The notes: generated by a model from the letters alone, not told the origin. Counted from the stretch's first letter, positions 29,706-41,218 are shown. The stretch is DNA of 64,000 nt from Akanthomyces muscarius (GCF_028009165.1 NC_079246.1:1612001-1676000), one strand, 5' to 3'. Numbers and translations: made by a program.

Positions 29706-32288
29706 TTATTTGTTTGGGGTGACTGGAGTAACCGGAGTAATCGGTACAGTCGAATTGGGGGGTCGAAGGGAGGGATCATTGGCCGAGTTGGGCTTCACTG
29801 TCGTACGTCCTGAGACGGTCGCACTGCGGACACGGGCGCTAAGAGGTAGAGTGTACTTCAAGACACCCTTGATTATGAGGTCAAACTCATTCTGATAGAT
29901 GAGATCCCATCTCTTGACACCTCCGGCTGTGCCATTTCCAGGAGACTGGAGCTTCATCTCCCCAGTCGAGGTAGAACTGCCCTGGTGGAAGAGTGAGCCC
30001 TCAAACATGAGTGGACTGTCAAGCTCGGTGATGCGGCCCAAGAGAATATTGGGACGGTTGTCTTCCTCGTCGCCATCGTCATCGTGCTTGCCGTCCTTGT
30101 CCTTGGGCTTCTTGCCGCCGGCTCGAGCCTGCATTTCATCTCCAGGTCCAGGCTGCTTCCACCAGTCTGAATCTGTGCCGGCGTGGTCCGACTTGGCAAA
30201 TATCTCCAGGTCAGTGTGGTCGACTGTAACCAGGACAATGTTTGGATTGTGAGCCTTGACCGAAACGTCAAATATGAGAACCTGTTCACTTGTGACAACA
30301 TTCTGAATCGAGACGAGTTCAATGCCAGCCATGGGCTGAGACGTGGCAAACATGAATCCAATGGCACCAGTAATTACCAGGAGAAACATCATGGTAAGGA
30401 CAAGGCATGCCGCAAATCGGTTCAGGTACGAAGATCGCCTGGTGTAGGTCTGAGACTCTGCCTGTCGGAGGTTGTGGGGACCGCGCCTATTCCGACTGGA
30501 TCTGTAGCGAGCGGTTCCCATCAGGGGCGTTCGCTCGTCATCGACACCAGCATTCTCATCCATGTCGTAGATGGACGACATTTGAAGAGCAGAGCGCTTG
30601 GAGCTGAGTTGTCCACGGGGAGAATGATGATTGCGCGGGCTTGTCGGGCCTGATGAGGTTCGAGATCCGGGATTCGCGGGCTTTGATCTGACCGTGTTGG
30701 CAAAGGGCGAATCGTTGTCAAATATGGACAGGTGACTGTTGTTGGGCTGGCGACCCCATCTGCCAATATGATGATGGTGTCTTGCGGTTCCGCGGCCGGA
30801 GCCACCGGCGCTGCGACCGGAGGCCTTGCCGTCGTCTTCCCCAGGAGTCAAGCTTTCTGTCCCAGAGCCGTTAAATGTGTTGACAAACTTCATGCTCTTC
30901 TTGGGAACGGGGCCATGATGGCCGCTAGCCTCCATGACACCGTAAATGGAGCGTACGTTTTGGCGATCGGGAGGCTGGCTGACCATGGAGGTGGCGCTGG
31001 GCGTACGCGAGTGGAAACGACGAACAGTACGGTCACCGCCGTCAGGAGGGTTAGAGTCGTAGACAAAAGTTTCTTCCGAGTCGGAAGTGTTGGCCTCGTC
31101 GACGGCGCTGGCAATCTTGGCCTCAAAGTTGTCGGCTTTGGAGGCGGATGTTCCGGTGTGAACGTTGGGTTGTTTTCGGGCCGGCTTCTTCTTTTCCTTC
31201 TTCGGCTTGATCGTTTCGGTGCTCTGCTTGGTCTTGAGAGTGCCGTTTGCGCCGTCGGCCTTGGAGCTGGAGTTCAGGGCCACCTGTGGGATGCTGGCCA
31301 CAGTCTCGGTCTCGACAGTCATGTTCTGCGTGGAGCCTTCCGTCTTGCCCTTGCCCTGCTTCATTGACAGCGAGCTAGACTGGCGAGCGACAGGAGGCGG
31401 GGGCACAGAGGTAGTCCTCCGGATGTCGGCCCTATTCGCACCCTCCATTGTGTTGTCCGGGGTCTGGTTGGAGCGGGCTCTCACGGTGCGTCCACCATCG
31501 CTCAAGGCGGTGTCGGACTGGGGATCGGGAGCAGCAAGCTTTTCCTTGACATGATCCAGGATGCCGCGCTCGGCAGCCGGGGTAGTGACCTCTTGAACAG
31601 TTTCCAGGGCGGCACGGACAGGCGTGTGGACACCAGAGCCAGACTTGGAATCGTCAGTATCACTCTCCGTTGTAGCCTGAGTGTCGGCGGGCTTGACAGC
31701 AGGACTGGCTTGCAAAACGTTGATGGCGGGCAGATCTGGCTCGGACTTTGGTGCTGCAGGGCCGGCCCTGTTTGAATTTGGTGGTGGAGATCGCAATCGA
31801 GGGGATATTGGCCATCGGGGGCTGTCCTTGGAGTCGGTCGGCACAACGCCGTTCTTCTGTGGTGTTGAAGCCTGCTGTGCTTCCTTGACGCCGGGCGGCA
31901 GGGCGGGGGTGGCAGAGGTTGATAGGCTTCGCGCAGCTGCTGTGTGTGTCGGTATTTGTGACCTGGAAGGGCGGGTCGGGCTGAGGTCCTGCTGGCTGTT
32001 TTTGCGAGAGCGTGTGCCGGAGAGGCGGCTCGAGGAAGTGGCTTTTCGAATCAGGCGACCGGGAGAGGCGTCCCGGGAAGGGTTGGGTGTTGTTCCGTTG
32101 GAGTTGGCGGCCGACGAAGCCTTTGATGCAGAATGGGGGATGCCATTCGTAAGGGCTTCTGCTGGGGTGGCGGCAGCAGAGGCGGCGGGAACAGCGATGC
32201 GAGAGGGGGGGTTGTTATTATTGGGTTGAGCGGCAGTCGACGGGAGCGTGCCAGGAGCGCCATCGGAGGCGGCAGATGGCTTGTCCAT
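29706..32288 (-). CDS. vac7: Vac7-like vacuolar PI(3,5)P2 regulator
   Basis: Component of the vacuolar Fab1/Vac14 phosphoinositide control system; activates synthesis of PI(3,5)P2, setting vacuole size and stress response. Single exon, 860 residues. The first about 600 residues are low-complexity Ser/Pro/Thr/Ala-rich and charged, presumably cytosolic, including a basic KPKKEKKKPARKQ block. One transmembrane segment follows at about residues 622-648 (FAACLVLTMMFLLVITGAIG). The conserved luminal Vac7 domain (about 650-840) begins QPMAGIELVSIQNVVTSEQV, with VKAHNPNIVLVTVDHTDLEI and LIYQNEFDLIIKGVLKYTLP. An acidic/Lys insertion (KKPKDKDGKHDDDGDEEDN) interrupts the domain. The C-terminus ends with a PVTPVTPNK repeat. 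The start MDKPSAASDG is the first ATG. Confidence 0.92.
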   Translation of the reverse strand: MDKPSAASDGAPGTLPSTAAQPNNNNPPSRIAVPAASAAATPAEALTNGIPHSASKASSAANSNGTTPNPSRDASPGRLIRKATSSSRLSGTRSRKNSQQDLSPTRPSRSQIPTHTAAARSLSTSATPALPPGVKEAQQASTPQKNGVVPTDSKDSPRWPISPRLRSPPPNSNRAGPAAPKSEPDLPAINVLQASPAVKPADTQATTESDTDDSKSGSGVHTPVRAALETVQEVTTPAAERGILDHVKEKLAAPDPQSDTALSDGGRTVRARSNQTPDNTMEGANRADIRRTTSVPPPPVARQSSSLSMKQGKGKTEGSTQNMTVETETVASIPQVALNSSSKADGANGTLKTKQSTETIKPKKEKKKPARKQPNVHTGTSASKADNFEAKIASAVDEANTSDSEETFVYDSNPPDGGDRTVRRFHSRTPSATSMVSQPPDRQNVRSIYGVMEASGHHGPVPKKSMKFVNTFNGSGTESLTPGEDDGKASGRSAGGSGRGTARHHHHIGRWGRQPNNSHLSIFDNDSPFANTVRSKPANPGSRTSSGPTSPRNHHSPRGQLSSKRSALQMSSIYDMDENAGVDDERTPLMGTARYRSSRNRRGPHNLRQAESQTYTRRSSYLNRFAACLVLTMMFLLVITGAIGFMFATSQPMAGIELVSIQNVVTSEQVLIFDVSVKAHNPNIVLVTVDHTDLEIFAKSDHAGTDSDWWKQPGPGDEMQARAGGKKPKDKDGKHDDDGDEEDNRPNILLGRITELDSPLMFEGSLFHQGSSTSTGEMKLQSPGNGTAGGVKRWDLIYQNEFDLIIKGVLKYTLPLSARVRSATVSGRTTVKPNSANDPSLRPPNSTVPITPVTPVTPNK

Positions 32289-35200
32289 GGCCGGTGCAAG
32301 TTGGGTGCTATTGTTTCGAGGTCGATTGTATTAGTTGATGCATGCCAACGGGGCAGCAGGGGCGGATGACGAGGTTCAATGGATAATCGTGGAGACGGGT
32401 GAAGAATAGCTCATTGTGTGTGGGCGTGGCGGCGTGCGTCGAGCAGGAAGCGCACGCGGCGAGGGCGGGAAGCCTTTGGTGCCCAAGAGAACGTGGCAAT
32501 GGGAAGCGAGATGTGTTGTCGACGGAGGATCGGGGATGCGCGGCCGCGGGGGGGGGCCTGGTGATGACGAAAGAGGTGCAGACGACTCGGCGACTTGGAT
32601 GCTGCGTGCAGTGTCTCGATGGGTTTTGGCAGGTTGGAGGTGACGCAGGCGCGAGAAAAATGCGGAGAGGCGAGCGATGATGCGAGCACGAGGGAGCGCT
32701 AGCGAGAGAGAAGAAAAAGGAAGAAAATTGAGAGATGGCCGGAGAGATGGACAGATGGCAGCCAGACGTAATATCTGTCTATCTGAGGAGATTGGGTGGT
32801 GCCTGGGGCGGACGATGGTTGTTGTTGTGCAGGTAAATACAGCAGTCTAGGCTGGGCTGGGTACGATGGATGGTGGTGTCAGTTTGTGCAGGGAAGGATT
32901 TTGGATTTGGGGTGGGTGATGACTGAATGGGTGAATGGCCCTGATTAGTGATGGGCAACGGGCGCGGACCAAAGTTGGGGAGGGTGGATTCAGTGGGTTT
33001 GCTCAATCCATGGTGCCAAAGTGCCCAATGCTAACTACCTAGAGAGCAAGCAAGGGCCTGCGCCGGCTGGACCGGGAGGACGGAGAGGCTCGTGATGGGG
33101 GCACAGAAGACGAGAGGTACGGAGTGAATCAATGTCAGTATTTTGCCTAATTATTTCAAAGGGCTGGTGTCCAAACGAGACGGTCGGCAGACAAGCAAGC
33201 AGGGCAAGGGAAGAGGAAGGAACAAAAGTAGTGTCGTAGTGGTGAGGTCAGCACCTGGACTGCTCACTCCGTGCAGGGCTTTTGTTGGCGGGCTTGTTTT
33301 AGTGTGTGTGAGCGTCGGCAGCGCAGTGTGACTAGCGTGCAGCCCCCAGCTGCCCCAATAAGGCGATTTCCAGGGCAGGGAATCAATCAACAAGGCCAGT
33401 TGCGTGGTTGCACCAGCCAGTGGCCCAGTGCCAGCCAGCCAACCAGCCAACCAGCCTGGGGTCTGGCCAGGGCTGCCACCGTGCCTGAGAGTGAGCCGGG
33501 GGGCGAGACGCCACTCTGTCTCGCCGGCCAAGGTACCGAATTACGCAGCACATGCGCTGCAGAGTACATCCGGAGCTTGCAGAGGGCCGAGACCAGCATC
33601 ATGAGTCGTCATCGTCACAGGGCAGGAATAGAAATAACAGAGCTCGGCATCAACCTGGTGGTACTGGTACTGAGCACAAGTAGTATCCCCAGGCATACGA
33701 GTACTCATCTCGTCGTCGTCGCTGCATCAAAATTTCACCCAGCACACGACTCGCCCTTTTTTCTTTATTGCAGGAAATTTCCACTCGCAAACGCTTCCCT
33801 CAGCTCATCTTCCCACCCGCCCCCTCGGGCCGCAACAGCCTGATCTGACGTCTCGCATGCAGTATCCGGAACGGATCGCTTTTGCACACACGACTTGTCC
33901 GTTTGGTGATAAGCCGCCCCCGGGCGCATGCCTGACACGGACGCGACTGGGGGGCAGGCAGGCAGCCTAAAGGGGTTCGTAGCGAATCAGGCGGTCGAAA
34001 AGTGAAATAATAAGAATAAAAAGAGAAAGGACTCAGACATGCTGATATGATAGTATGCCTGAATTATTGCACTCATAGAGAAGCCAGTCACAAGCGTGCA
34101 CCCCTCTGTTTTCTTGTTCCAGAACGCGAGCGTCCACCCTTCTTCGCAACTGGCCCACCTCTATGCCTGGTCAGCCACGAGACGGCCACTGACAAGCCAC
34201 CCAAAAGCCGAGCCACACACAGGACAAAACGAGTACGCCGGCACGGCACTGCCGACACGACAGGCTGTGCGGGCGTATTACTGTCAGTGAGTAGAAGCAC
34301 AAGAATAATAAAAAAGCTTGTCTGTTCTGCTTCCCGTCCTGCAGCCTAACAAGACAGCCTGGACCAGATGCCGTTTCGGCTGGGTAGCTGACACATGTTG
34401 CCGTTGTTTGTATCGGTACGTACGACAACTCCCAAAAGAAAAAGGCCAGCGCACGAGGTCTCGGCTACATGCGTCGTCCACCAAACATTGTCCTCTCGCT
34501 AGGTATCACATACTTGCTTACAATACGCGGTCGAGAACAGAAGGAACCATTTGCGCAGCGCTCTTCTTTTTGATACTAACGATGATATTGTTACTCCATG
34601 TCTGCAGCTCACATCTTTCTTCTAGCGGCCTTCGGTGCTCGAGCTACCTCACTTTATTTAGCAGATGCTGTGCTACTGGTACAAGACCCAGACAATGAAT
34701 GCCCTGTTTGCAGTGGTTCCTCTCTCTTGCTACACAGCCAGCCATCAATGCGCTGCAGTCTACTGTTGACAGTTGTACAACGCACCACCGCTTCTTCGCT
34801 GACGTTGACATACTGGTACGGCTGGCGCCTCGACACCATCCATCACAATAGCTGCCTTGATAAACAGCCCACCGCTGTAATTTTTTTCTCTCTTTAATTA
34901 CTATCTAATCAAAAGAAGCACGGTCGCTAGCCAGAAATGAGCCCGTGATACAAGCTACCCTGTCACTGTAAACAACAAAGCGTGGCCGCCCCTCCCACCC
35001 CCCCGAAAAAGAGGTCTCGTGATGCCTCTCTATATCAACTCTAGTCACTCTCCCAACTCCCTGCATTCTTCCTCTCCTTTTTTTTTGTTGAGAGACTAGC
35101 CTGTCATCACGAGCCTCTTGACTCCAAGACCCTGACGAGCAGCCCAAGATGCAAAGAGGGCTCTGGCACTTGCCGAGGAGCCGCCTCCACGTTCCGCCCG

Positions 35201-36239
35201 TCCTCAAATCACCGCCCCGCCAGCCCGGAGCACCGGGACTCGTAAAAAATGCTACTCTCCCCGTAATATACCAGGGGAAAAAAGAGAATGGCAAAAAAAC
35301 AGGAACAAGGAAAAAAGACCAGACCACCGAGTTAAATTACTCCACTGTCCTAGCATGGGTGCCGCGGGAGCTAGCACTTTCGTCCCGAGTGTCTGGGTCG
35401 GCTGCTTTATTCAGGCTTTTCGCCCACCCATCACAGCCTGAGCAGCCTGACTGACACGACAGCACGCATGCACTCTTCCCCATTATCCTCCTGCTCGCAG
35501 CCCCGACACTGCAGGCTGCCGTGTCTGCTTCAGCTGTCTCAGGGAGGAACTGCCTGATGTAACGAATCTGACATGTTTGTCTTTTTCTGACATCCCGTCA
35601 CAGTCAGCCGTGGTTCCTTGCGCTGCAAGTTTGCTGTCAAGCTAGTGCTTGACGCTACCCGGTAGTACACGTCGAGAGTCAATACTTGACCATGACACTG
35701 CGAGGAGGTCAGAAAAATAGGCAAAAGCAAAAATATGGGTTTCAGTGATGCAATCATTGTGAATAAAAGGTATCTTGTCGCTTACTTAATCGTTGGTACG
35801 TGCCTATTTCAAAGCGACACCAGGATTGACACCAGGATTTGCACCGCGAATCTTTTCTTCGTGCGCCTGCACAGGAAACGGTGATGGACGCTGAAGATTT
35901 GGCAAATTTTATTCACTGACGGGACCAAATTCTGTAAAGAAAGCGTTGTGGCTGGTCTGAGATTTTACATTCGGACGAGCCTTGGTCTGTGTCCCTTTTA
36001 AAAGGCTTCTAGGCAATGTAAGAGCAAGCAGATGCGAAGTTAGGCGGGCGATGAGAGGCAGAGCAGCCGCCACTGAGCCATGTTTTATTGTAGAGAGTTG
36101 CATTAAGTTTCTTTGCATCGATAAAACTGCTGTGCAATATTCTATCGCTTGTGATCTCTTGCAGTCGGACCAGATTAAGGCTTTGAAGCACACTGTCAGA
36201 TGCATCATCTCGGCTCTCTGCACCATCTCGCATCCCTGC
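32289..36239. other. 4-kb intergenic region upstream of vac7
   Basis: No gene supported. The part next to vac7 is purine/pyrimidine-skewed (GAGA-rich at about 32690-32730 on the plus strand) and may hold a long 5' leader. The 9-mer TACTGGTAC occurs at 33662, 34674 and 34811. Open frames here are Ala/Pro/Ser/Trp-rich and lack domains or splice partners. Confidence 0.5.
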
Positions 36240-36758
36240 CTACACCTTGGGCGGAGGGGCTTGAACAAGCTTGATCAAAATGCCCTCTGGCCTTGCACCA
36301 CTCTTCTTGTACCCGTCACTATCATACAGCGGGTTCTTCAAGTTGACCTTGGCCTCCATCTGGCCACCATCCTTGCCGCATCCCAGCAGGTCCCCTTGGC
36401 TGCCTTCCGGCGCGCCTCCGGCTACCGCAGCCGCCAGATCTTCGTACAGGACCGATGAAGTGATTCGGGGATTGATGTGCTTGGCCAGTGCTAGAACACT
36501 CCCGCCGTGCGACGGCACGGGAAGCGTCCACTCCGCGCAGTCGGCCGCCTGGGGCATGGCCAGGAACTTGGCGGCGCCCGCGTCGCCGAGGTAGCGCAAG
36601 TAGTCGGCGACGTACTTGATGTCTTCGGGGCGGAGGTTCTGCGTCGCGTTGGTGTAGCAGACTCGCTGCGGGCCTTCGTCGCAATTTGCGCGCGTGTCTA
36701 CGGTCGAGGCTGCGACGAGGCTGGCCCCAAGGAGGAGCGTGGTCTTGTAGAGCAACAT
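36240..36758 (-). CDS. Secreted protein of unknown function (172 aa)
   Basis: Single exon; signal peptide (MLLYKTTLLLGASLVAAS) with cleavage probably before TVDTRAN or at the Arg23-Ala site. The mature part of about 150 residues has four cysteines (C26, C34, one in AADCAEW and one in LLGCGKDGG), enough for two disulfides, and conserved-looking segments such as LRPEDIKYVADYLRYLGD, LALAKHINPRITSSVLYEDL and KNPLYDSDGYKKSG. It ends with a Pro-rich QAPPPKV. A TATTAAAT box lies about 53-60 nt upstream, supporting the ATG. I do not recognise the family, though the fold appears compact rather than repetitive. Isolated between long intergenic stretches; an extracellular or effector role is inference. 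Confidence 0.72.
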   Translation of the reverse strand: MLLYKTTLLLGASLVAASTVDTRANCDEGPQRVCYTNATQNLRPEDIKYVADYLRYLGDAGAAKFLAMPQAADCAEWTLPVPSHGGSVLALAKHINPRITSSVLYEDLAAAVAGGAPEGSQGDLLGCGKDGGQMEAKVNLKNPLYDSDGYKKSGARPEGILIKLVQAPPPKV

Positions 36759-37715
36759 TGTTTTCGCACAAAGCGGGAAAAGAGAAGAAGAGGACTCAAT
36801 GCAATGAGATATTTAATACAACCATAAGAGCATATTAGGTTGGGTATTCTGATTATTTATACGTAAAGCTGTTTTGGAGGCGACAAAGCTCGCACGACGA
36901 GGTCGAAATCACCCCATTACTCTCTCTGTGATCGTGTTTGCTTACCTCCAGCACATCATGTTTATCAAACTCAAGCTCGTGTTAGCTACATGATGCTGCC
37001 CAAGAAGAGACATTCTCTCGTCGGGTATACGTTTCTGGTGTCAATCAACGTCCCATTGTTTCCTAGCGATGAAACCTTTGCATGCTGGGAGAAGCATCAC
37101 CCACAGCCGTTCTTAACGCGTACCATGCCATTTCTTCCGATTTTTACGTCAGTTTGCCCGCCTTAGTTTCTCTGGCAGCATTGAGTCACCCCAGACAAGT
37201 CGTTCACGGTAATATAGCCGACGCGATGCGAGTGGTACAAGATGTGGCAGGCTGGGCATGTCCAAAGGCGCGGACTGGGAAAACGAGCTGTGATTTTGAC
37301 GTATAGCTACAGATATCTCATTTACCCAGATGAAGCTTGATGTTCCGACCTTCAACCAATTGTTTGTTTCTAATTTCCCGAGTTTCTTGACCTGTAAACC
37401 CCAACCTCGTTTAATTTCGGATAGCAAAATGCAAAGCAATTTCATCTCCAGCTCAAGCTCGTCAAAACTCTATGCAATCACAGCTTGACGGATCCTAACC
37501 AATCGAGAAATAGCCTCCAAGCGCTGGCTCGCCCGACTCTGGGGAACCGGCTGCGGATGGATGACGCAGGGTCGGAAGGCCTGTCCTCGGATAGATGGAT
37601 CTGGGATGCATATTGCGATAAGCCGATGCGCTGGGCGGACGAGGGGGCGTGTGTGTGGAATATCCGGCGCCCCCCAAGCATGTTCCTCCAAGTTTTGTTG
37701 ACCCTGCCCCCGACC
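36759..37715. other. Intergenic region, no gene seen
   Basis: Promoter of the 172-residue secreted protein (minus strand) and 3' flank of the acidic protein gene (minus strand). Contains TATTAAAT at 36811-36818. Confidence 0.55.
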
Positions 37716-38762
37716 CTACTGCGCGAACATGACCTGCTCCAACGGACTCAGGGTGTCTATCGGTCCCGAAGCGCCTTCTTGCCTTGGATAGTGGCCGTCA
37801 GGATCAGACCGGTCGTGCCGGACGTACGCGGGTGGCTTGCGGCCGGGGCGCCGTAGACCGTCATCAGAGCTAAACCCATCGTTGCTGGTGCCGATGCTGG
37901 TGCCGCGGGGGGCCACTTCGATGGGATCGGGTGGTTCTCGCTCGCTGTTGGTCTCTTCGCGATGGGTGGCCATGAGCTCTGGTAGTTCGGGGTCTATGTA
38001 TCGGTATATGCGACGGAAGCCGTCTTGCACAAGATTCATCCAGCCCCAGCGGATTGTATCCCAGACATTGCTAATCCAACTGCTGCGTCGTCGTGTTTCG
38101 TTGGCGTAGTCTAGGTAGCTGGGAGGAGGAGTATATGGAACTCTGGCAGAGCTTGTGATGGACGCTGCTGAACCGATCGCTTCTCTTTCTTCTCCTATTC
38201 CTCCCCATTCTTCTTCTTCTTCTTCGTCTTCTTCTTCTTCTTCTTCTTCTTCTTCTTCTTCTTCTTCGTCTTCTTCTTCTTCTTCTTCGTCTTCTTCTTC
38301 TTCTTCTTCTTCGTCTTCTTCTTCTTCTTCTTCTTCGTCTTCTTCTTCTTCTTCTTCGTCTTCTTCTTCTTCTTCTTCGTCTTGTACGGCTACCACCCCT
38401 ATCGCCTGTCTTGTTGTGGGCATCGTTGCTGTCCCTGTGTCTCTCGTTGATGCCACTGTGGTTGTCGTTGCTATACCTGTGGCTGTCGTTTCTGTCCTAG
38501 TAGTAACCGCTATTGTTGTTGTGGTTATTCTTGCTGCTGCTGTGGATGTCGCTGCTCTTGCTGTGGTTATCGTTGTTGTTGCTGCAGTTGTCCTTGCTGT
38601 AGCTGTGGTGGTGGTTGTTGTTGCTCTGGCTACCGTAATTGTCGTTGTGCTTGTCGTTATTGCCGTGGTTGTTGTTGGTGTTGCTATTGCTGAGGCCGAC
38701 GCAGCACCAGGGCGAGGCTGCTGGCGGCTTCCTGCGAAGCGAGTTGAAGGAGAACGTAGCAT
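37716..38762 (-). CDS. Acidic low-complexity protein with PPxY motifs (unknown function)
   Basis: 348 residues if started at the ATG at 38762 (MLRSPSTRF). The frame extends to an ATG at 38855, but a TATAAGT box at 38873-38879 lies only about 20 nt above that codon, so the inner start fits better. Layout: a Thr/Ala-rich stretch (about 25-125), an almost pure Glu tract with scattered Asp of about 58 residues encoded by a GAA/GAG triplet repeat, and then a normal-complexity C-terminal part of about 150 residues with SNVWDTIRWGWMNLVQDGF and YIDPELPEL. There is a PPSY motif (in PYTPPPSYLDY) and a PPAY motif (in GRKPPAYVRH), the form bound by WW domains of Nedd4/Rsp5 ubiquitin ligases. Family not recognised; being a ligase adaptor is inference. 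The Thr-rich part is a triplet repeat also open in another frame as Asn-rich, so its frame is the weakest point. Confidence 0.6.
   Translation of the reverse strand: MLRSPSTRFAGSRQQPRPGAASASAIATPTTTTAITTSTTTITVARATTTTTTATARTTAATTTITTARAATSTAAARITTTTIAVTTRTETTATGIATTTTVASTRDTGTATMPTTRQAIGVVAVQDEEEEEEDEEEEEEDEEEEEEEDEEEEEEEDEEEEEEDEEEEEEEEEEEEEDEEEEEEWGGIGEEREAIGSAASITSSARVPYTPPPSYLDYANETRRRSSWISNVWDTIRWGWMNLVQDGFRRIYRYIDPELPELMATHREETNSEREPPDPIEVAPRGTSIGTSNDGFSSDDGLRRPGRKPPAYVRHDRSDPDGHYPRQEGASGPIDTLSPLEQVMFAQ
38209..38383 (-). repeat. GAA/GAG (CTT/CTC-type) triplet microsatellite in coding sequence
   Basis: About 58 triplets, mainly TCT/TTC on the plus strand, with periodic TCG interruptions (Asp codons on the coding strand) every six to eight triplets. 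Encodes the Glu/Asp tract; prone to length change. Confidence 0.9.
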
Positions 38763-40002
38763 TATTTTGAAACAATGGTAATACCAGGAATACCAGGTGC
38801 TCTCGCTCTGCTCGAGTTTAGTTGGCAGTGTTCCCGCGTTGTAGATATAATGCACGCTTGTGGCCTGCGATTACTTATAGTGGTGTGCTCTTCCCTTTGC
38901 TGGAGACAGGGGATAAGAGGTGTCGAGGAGTGGTGCTGAAGACAGTTCGAAAAAAAGAAAACAGAAAAACCTTCTACGATAGATTGACCGTTGACTTCTA
39001 TGGATGCTAGTAAAAAGTTTCACTTATCAGAGGCTTGCGCAAAGGCTTAAGCCACCAACTTACCACACACACTTGGCAACAAATTTGTTGAGCGGGTGTT
39101 TTTTTTTGCCACTATACATTATAAACAGAATCACTGCGCCCAGTCTGTCGTGATGAGCATATCCCTCGTCTATACGTTGAGCCTCCCTAGTGTCATAGTT
39201 CGTAGATGTAGAATGTTATGTTTTGATCTATGACTTCGGCTGATCGCTCTTTGGCAATACATTGAACTGCTAATCGATTCATCTCGTGAAAAGAAGATTA
39301 GCAAACACGGAAGTTTATGTGGACGAATATAAACATATTCTACAGAACCATCGATAACATGCTTTTTGCACACAAAACTCTGACGGCTTTCTGGGCAGTA
39401 TCGACACCGGCCAAGAACCATGATTAAATAATATAATAATTGCAGGGTAGAGAGACCGCAAAGACTGGCACGGCCGAAACCTTGGCTGAGTAGCTTGTTA
39501 AGCTGGTCGCACCTGGATGAGTCATCTTGAAAGACTACGAGAAGGAAGGCCGCGCGCCGATGGTCACTTACGCGGCGCGTCACTTGAGCTGGTGGTGGGC
39601 CTAATGTTGGCAAAGACAGACAGGCTAAAGAAGATCAAATTATACAAGAACAAACCACAAGGAGCAGTCTTCCAATAATTATTGAAAACTGTCGGCAACT
39701 GCTGACATCCATGCATGTGAGCTGCTTGATACCATGGCCCTCTTTCACATGGTATCGTGGAAGCGATAATATATGACGCATTTCAGACTAGATCACTTGT
39801 AAAAGTTGGCAGTTTTGAAGTATACGTAATGCAGCAACCATGATGAAAGCAAGACTGATATTTGATCGCATCGCTATCTTCATTACATCTTACATTCGAC
39901 GGGCAGCTGTCTAGTTTTGACAAACCTTCAGCATTCGCACGACTGATACTTCCTCTCCGAGAAGAAAGACCCGCGTCTCAAACCCGAGTATATCTGCCTT
40001 GC
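38763..40002. other. Intergenic region, no gene seen
   Basis: TATAAGT on the minus strand at 38873-38879 is the likely TATA box of the acidic protein gene. A 147-codon minus-strand frame at 39170-39613 has no signal peptide, domain or promoter and is not called. Confidence 0.5.
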
Positions 40003-41218
40003 TTACCATAGCTTCGGAATCAGCTGCGGTGTCTCGCTGCGCCACTTCTGGTAGTCCTTGCGCTTGCCGTAGCGCTCGTCGTACTTCTTTTGGCTCAGCG
40101 GAATGCCCGACACGCGCGTCACCACGAACCAGCTGAACAGCGGGCTGAGGCCGCACAACGCCGTCGTGGCCAGGATGCCCATGGGGCCCGTCCACCCGAG
40201 CCCGAGCTGAATGGGCTTGCGGGCGAGGACGCCGGCGGCGGTGATGGCGATGCCCGTCCACATGGAGATTTCGCCAAAGTAGTGGGGGAAGCGGCTGTTC
40301 AACACAATCCGTTAGTCTTTTCCTGTGAGGTTTCTCGAGAGACCCCTGCACCATCTATGTCCCTCAACGGGGAAAGGAAGGAGGACATCAAGACGTACCT
40401 GACGCTGAAGAGGCCTCTTGTCAAAAAGTCCTCGTCATGCTCCTTGCGCTTCTTCTGCTTCACCCACTGGCTCTTTTGGTAGTCGGCGACCGCCTCAAAA
40501 AAGAAGCCCATGCCCCAGATGGACAGCCCCAGGACGTCGGTTGCCAAGACGCTCGGCAGGGCCGTGGCCAGGGTGGCCGCGGGCAGGGCGCCGAGGGCCA
40601 GCACAGGCAGCATTGGGATGGTGACCCAGATAGCCTGGATCATGAAGACGCTCGCGAAGCGCACAGGCTTGTCGCGGATCTTGTCGAAGCGCGAGTCGTG
40701 GCCATCGCCCATGACACGCGAGAAGAGATACGATCCCACTGTTCACATGTTAGCCGTCCGTCATTCCTCTCCCCATGCTTCCATTCTACGCCTCGTCCAT
40801 ACGACGACTGCTTCTTACATCGAGTGGCCCACACCATGGTGAGGCCCACGAGAACCAGCTGTCGCCAGTTGCGTCCGCCCGCCGCCGTCCCGGCGGCTTC
40901 GCCCTTGCTCCACGCCGAGGCCGCGAGCTGCGTGATGCTGGGCAGCTTCGGCAGGGCGCTTTGCGCCACGCCCTGGGCGGCGGCGAGCGCGCGCGCGCGC
41001 AGCGCCGGCAGGTACAGGCTCAGCGCGCCGACGGCGAGATACGTGAGGGAGCCCGAGACGTCAAAGAAGAGCTCGGAGCGGGCGGCGACGGACGGCGCGG
41101 CGGCAAAGGCCTGCAGCGCGACGGCGGCGATGCCGCACGGCACGATGGTGCGCAGAATGGGCGACTTGAAGTTGGTCAGCGCGAGGACGACCCGCTGCAT
41201 AACCGTGGCTGTAGACAT
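40003..41218 (-). CDS. DUF1295 / steroid-reductase-like multi-spanning membrane protein
   Basis: Three exons: 41218..40819, 40738..40399 and 40294..40003; introns of 80 nt (GTAAGA...ACAG) and 104 nt (GTACGT...ACAG). The product is 343 residues. The N-terminal part has hydrophobic segments (around ILRTIVPCGIAAVALQAF and LTYLAVGALSLYLPAL). The body contains FDKIRDKPVRFASVFMIQAIW, GLSIWGMGFFFEAVADYQKS and WVKQKKRKEHDEDFLTRGLF. The hallmark SRFPHYFGEISMWTGI follows, and the protein ends with ERYGKRKDYQKW. These are DUF1295 features, related to the C-terminal domain of 3-oxo-5-alpha-steroid 4-dehydrogenases; an endoplasmic reticulum or other internal membrane is likely and the substrate unknown. 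Exon joins rebuild conserved motifs, supporting the model. A donor-like GTAAGC directly after the final codon could allow an alternative 3' end. Confidence 0.9.

Noticed and set aside
34598..34897. 99-codon plus-strand frame with signal-peptide-like start
   Set aside because: No TATA box at suitable distance, irregular later sequence, and it overlaps the recurrent TACTGGTAC elements.
38763..38855. Upstream start (ATG at 38855) for the acidic protein
   Set aside because: The TATAAGT box at 38873-38879 lies about 20 nt above it, so transcription would begin below this ATG.
39170..39613. 147-codon minus-strand frame
   Set aside because: No domain, no start context and AT-rich shadow-like sequence.
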